From: an uncultured Myxococcales bacterium
GTDB lineage: Bacteria; Myxococcota_A; Bradymonadia; UBA7976; VGTA01
NCBI GenBank assembly: GCA_937146725.1
Contig: CAKZRU010000060.1
Span: 80,498 to 144,497, forward strand
Reading direction: 5' to 3'
Length of the DNA stretch: 64,000 nt
In this document: positions 63,572-64,000 of the stretch, piece after piece
How the letters are laid out: each line of letters opens with the position of its first letter
Position numbering within the stretch: position 1 is the stretch's first letter
Position numbers and translations under genes: made by a program
The notes under the pieces: generated by a model
Told to the model about the DNA's origin: nothing
Databases searched by the model: none
Seen by the model: only the letters and a program-made list of their open reading frames with translations

Positions 63572-64000
63572 CTAAAGTGAGGTTGGCCATAAATAATATG
63601 CAATGGCATCAAAAAGTTGCCGATTGCGTACCGGCTTCATTAAAACTCGATCTGCTCCTGCCAAAAGAGCATCATCTGCATATTGGACATCTTTGCATAA
63701 TGCAATGAGATGGCAGTTGCTAGGGATTTGCTTTTTCAATTCTCTAATGAGCTCAATGCCCTCTGACTCATTGTGACCATCTTGAGCTTTTAAGTCAGCT
63801 AAGACAACATCGGCTCCCCAATCTAAGTCTTCCTTAAAGGATTCTAGAGTATTTGAAAGGGTAACCGTAAGCATATCAGAGCTTGAAATCCCCTTCGCCT
63901 CTCGGTTTTTGCTACGTCTTTCGGCACCAGCCATCAGACCTTTTTGATAGAGTTGGCTGGCAAACTGATTAGGATCAAGGATGAGAATTCGAATGACCCT
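63572..64000 (-). CDS. Response regulator receiver domain, 5' end at or beyond window edge
   Basis: An open frame of 142 codons plus stop reaches the right edge without a clear start. Its first residues VIRILILDPNQF look like beta-1 of a receiver domain. The phosphoacceptor Asp lies in ADVVLADLKAQDG, and the conserved Lys in RVLMKPV. It ends soon after the receiver fold, so it is a single-domain regulator. No histidine kinase gene is seen in the window. Confidence 0.8.
   Translation of the reverse strand, partial: RVIRILILDPNQFASQLYQKGLMAGAERRSKNREAKGISSSDMLTVTLSNTLESFKEDLDWGADVVLADLKAQDGHNESEGIELIRELKKQIPSNCHLIALCKDVQYADDALLAGADRVLMKPVRNRQLFDAIAYYLWPTSL

Overview
The window looks like a chromosomal segment of a Gram-negative, deltaproteobacterial-type predator/surface bacterium, most probably Myxococcota (Bradymonadia-like) or a close relative. 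This is inferred from gene content: Cys-rich surface proteins with thrombospondin type 3 and MopE-type (VCDGxDNDCDG) repeats ending in a Cys + TM + Arg tail resembling MYXO-CTERM, lipoproteins with Met/Asp/Glu-rich linkers, an AgmX/PglI C-terminal domain, Ser/Thr kinases and pseudokinases, several FGE-sulfatase-fold proteins, a Bd3614-like deaminase and a Lys-rich TopA tail. By eye the GC content is in the low-to-mid 40s. No rRNA, tRNA, CRISPR array, transposase, integrase or phage gene was recognised.

Layout. 1-5.3 kb: a partial TIM-barrel-like lipoprotein, an iron-containing alcohol dehydrogenase, then hemL with an AtpZ-like protein and a protein fusing an AtpI-like membrane part to a START/SRPBCC domain. 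5.4-18.8 kb: a PQQ-propeller/Sel1 lipoprotein, TruC, a Bd3614-like deaminase, a hypothetical, UvrB, homogentisate dioxygenase, the first Cys-rich surface protein and an FGE-like protein. 18.9-24.2 kb: one giant flagellin gene (about 1795 aa) with no other flagellar gene nearby. 24.4-26.9 kb: a MerR regulator, cysteine desulfurase and Nit-type amidase in one direction. 27-31.9 kb: a three-gene unit of a small exported protein, a pseudokinase-FHA-like-TM-AgmX/TonB protein and a lipoprotein. 32-37.3 kb: two divergent Cys-rich surface proteins. 37.6-49.7 kb: mostly housekeeping genes (rpsT, grpE-dnaK-dnaJ, a lone moxR, topA) and a MoaC-GNAT fusion, with one Ig-like lipoprotein. 49.8-58.3 kb: a five-gene minus-strand cluster (pseudokinase-TM-FGE, exported beta protein, active Ser/Thr kinase, membrane BNR-propeller protein, lipoprotein transglutaminase). 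58.6-61.8 kb: an ABC-2 type transporter operon. 61.8-64 kb: a MopE/TSP3-FGE lipoprotein and a response regulator receiver cut by the window edge.

How it works together. The recurring theme is envelope biology. Many products are lipoproteins or C-terminally anchored surface proteins. Two membrane proteins put a catalytically dead kinase fold in the cytoplasm and a different domain (AgmX/TonB-like or FGE-like) in the periplasm. The best candidate for an undescribed system is the 49.8-58.3 kb cluster, in which an active kinase sits with one of these pseudokinase receptors and with periplasmic/lipoprotein partners. A second trait is the unusual number of short perfect tandem duplications (10-24 bp units) at gene starts, gene ends and linkers. 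Several start codons were reassigned from Shine-Dalgarno position, including likely TTG starts for topA and the left-edge lipoprotein and GTG starts for the FGE-like gene, the exported beta protein and the transglutaminase.
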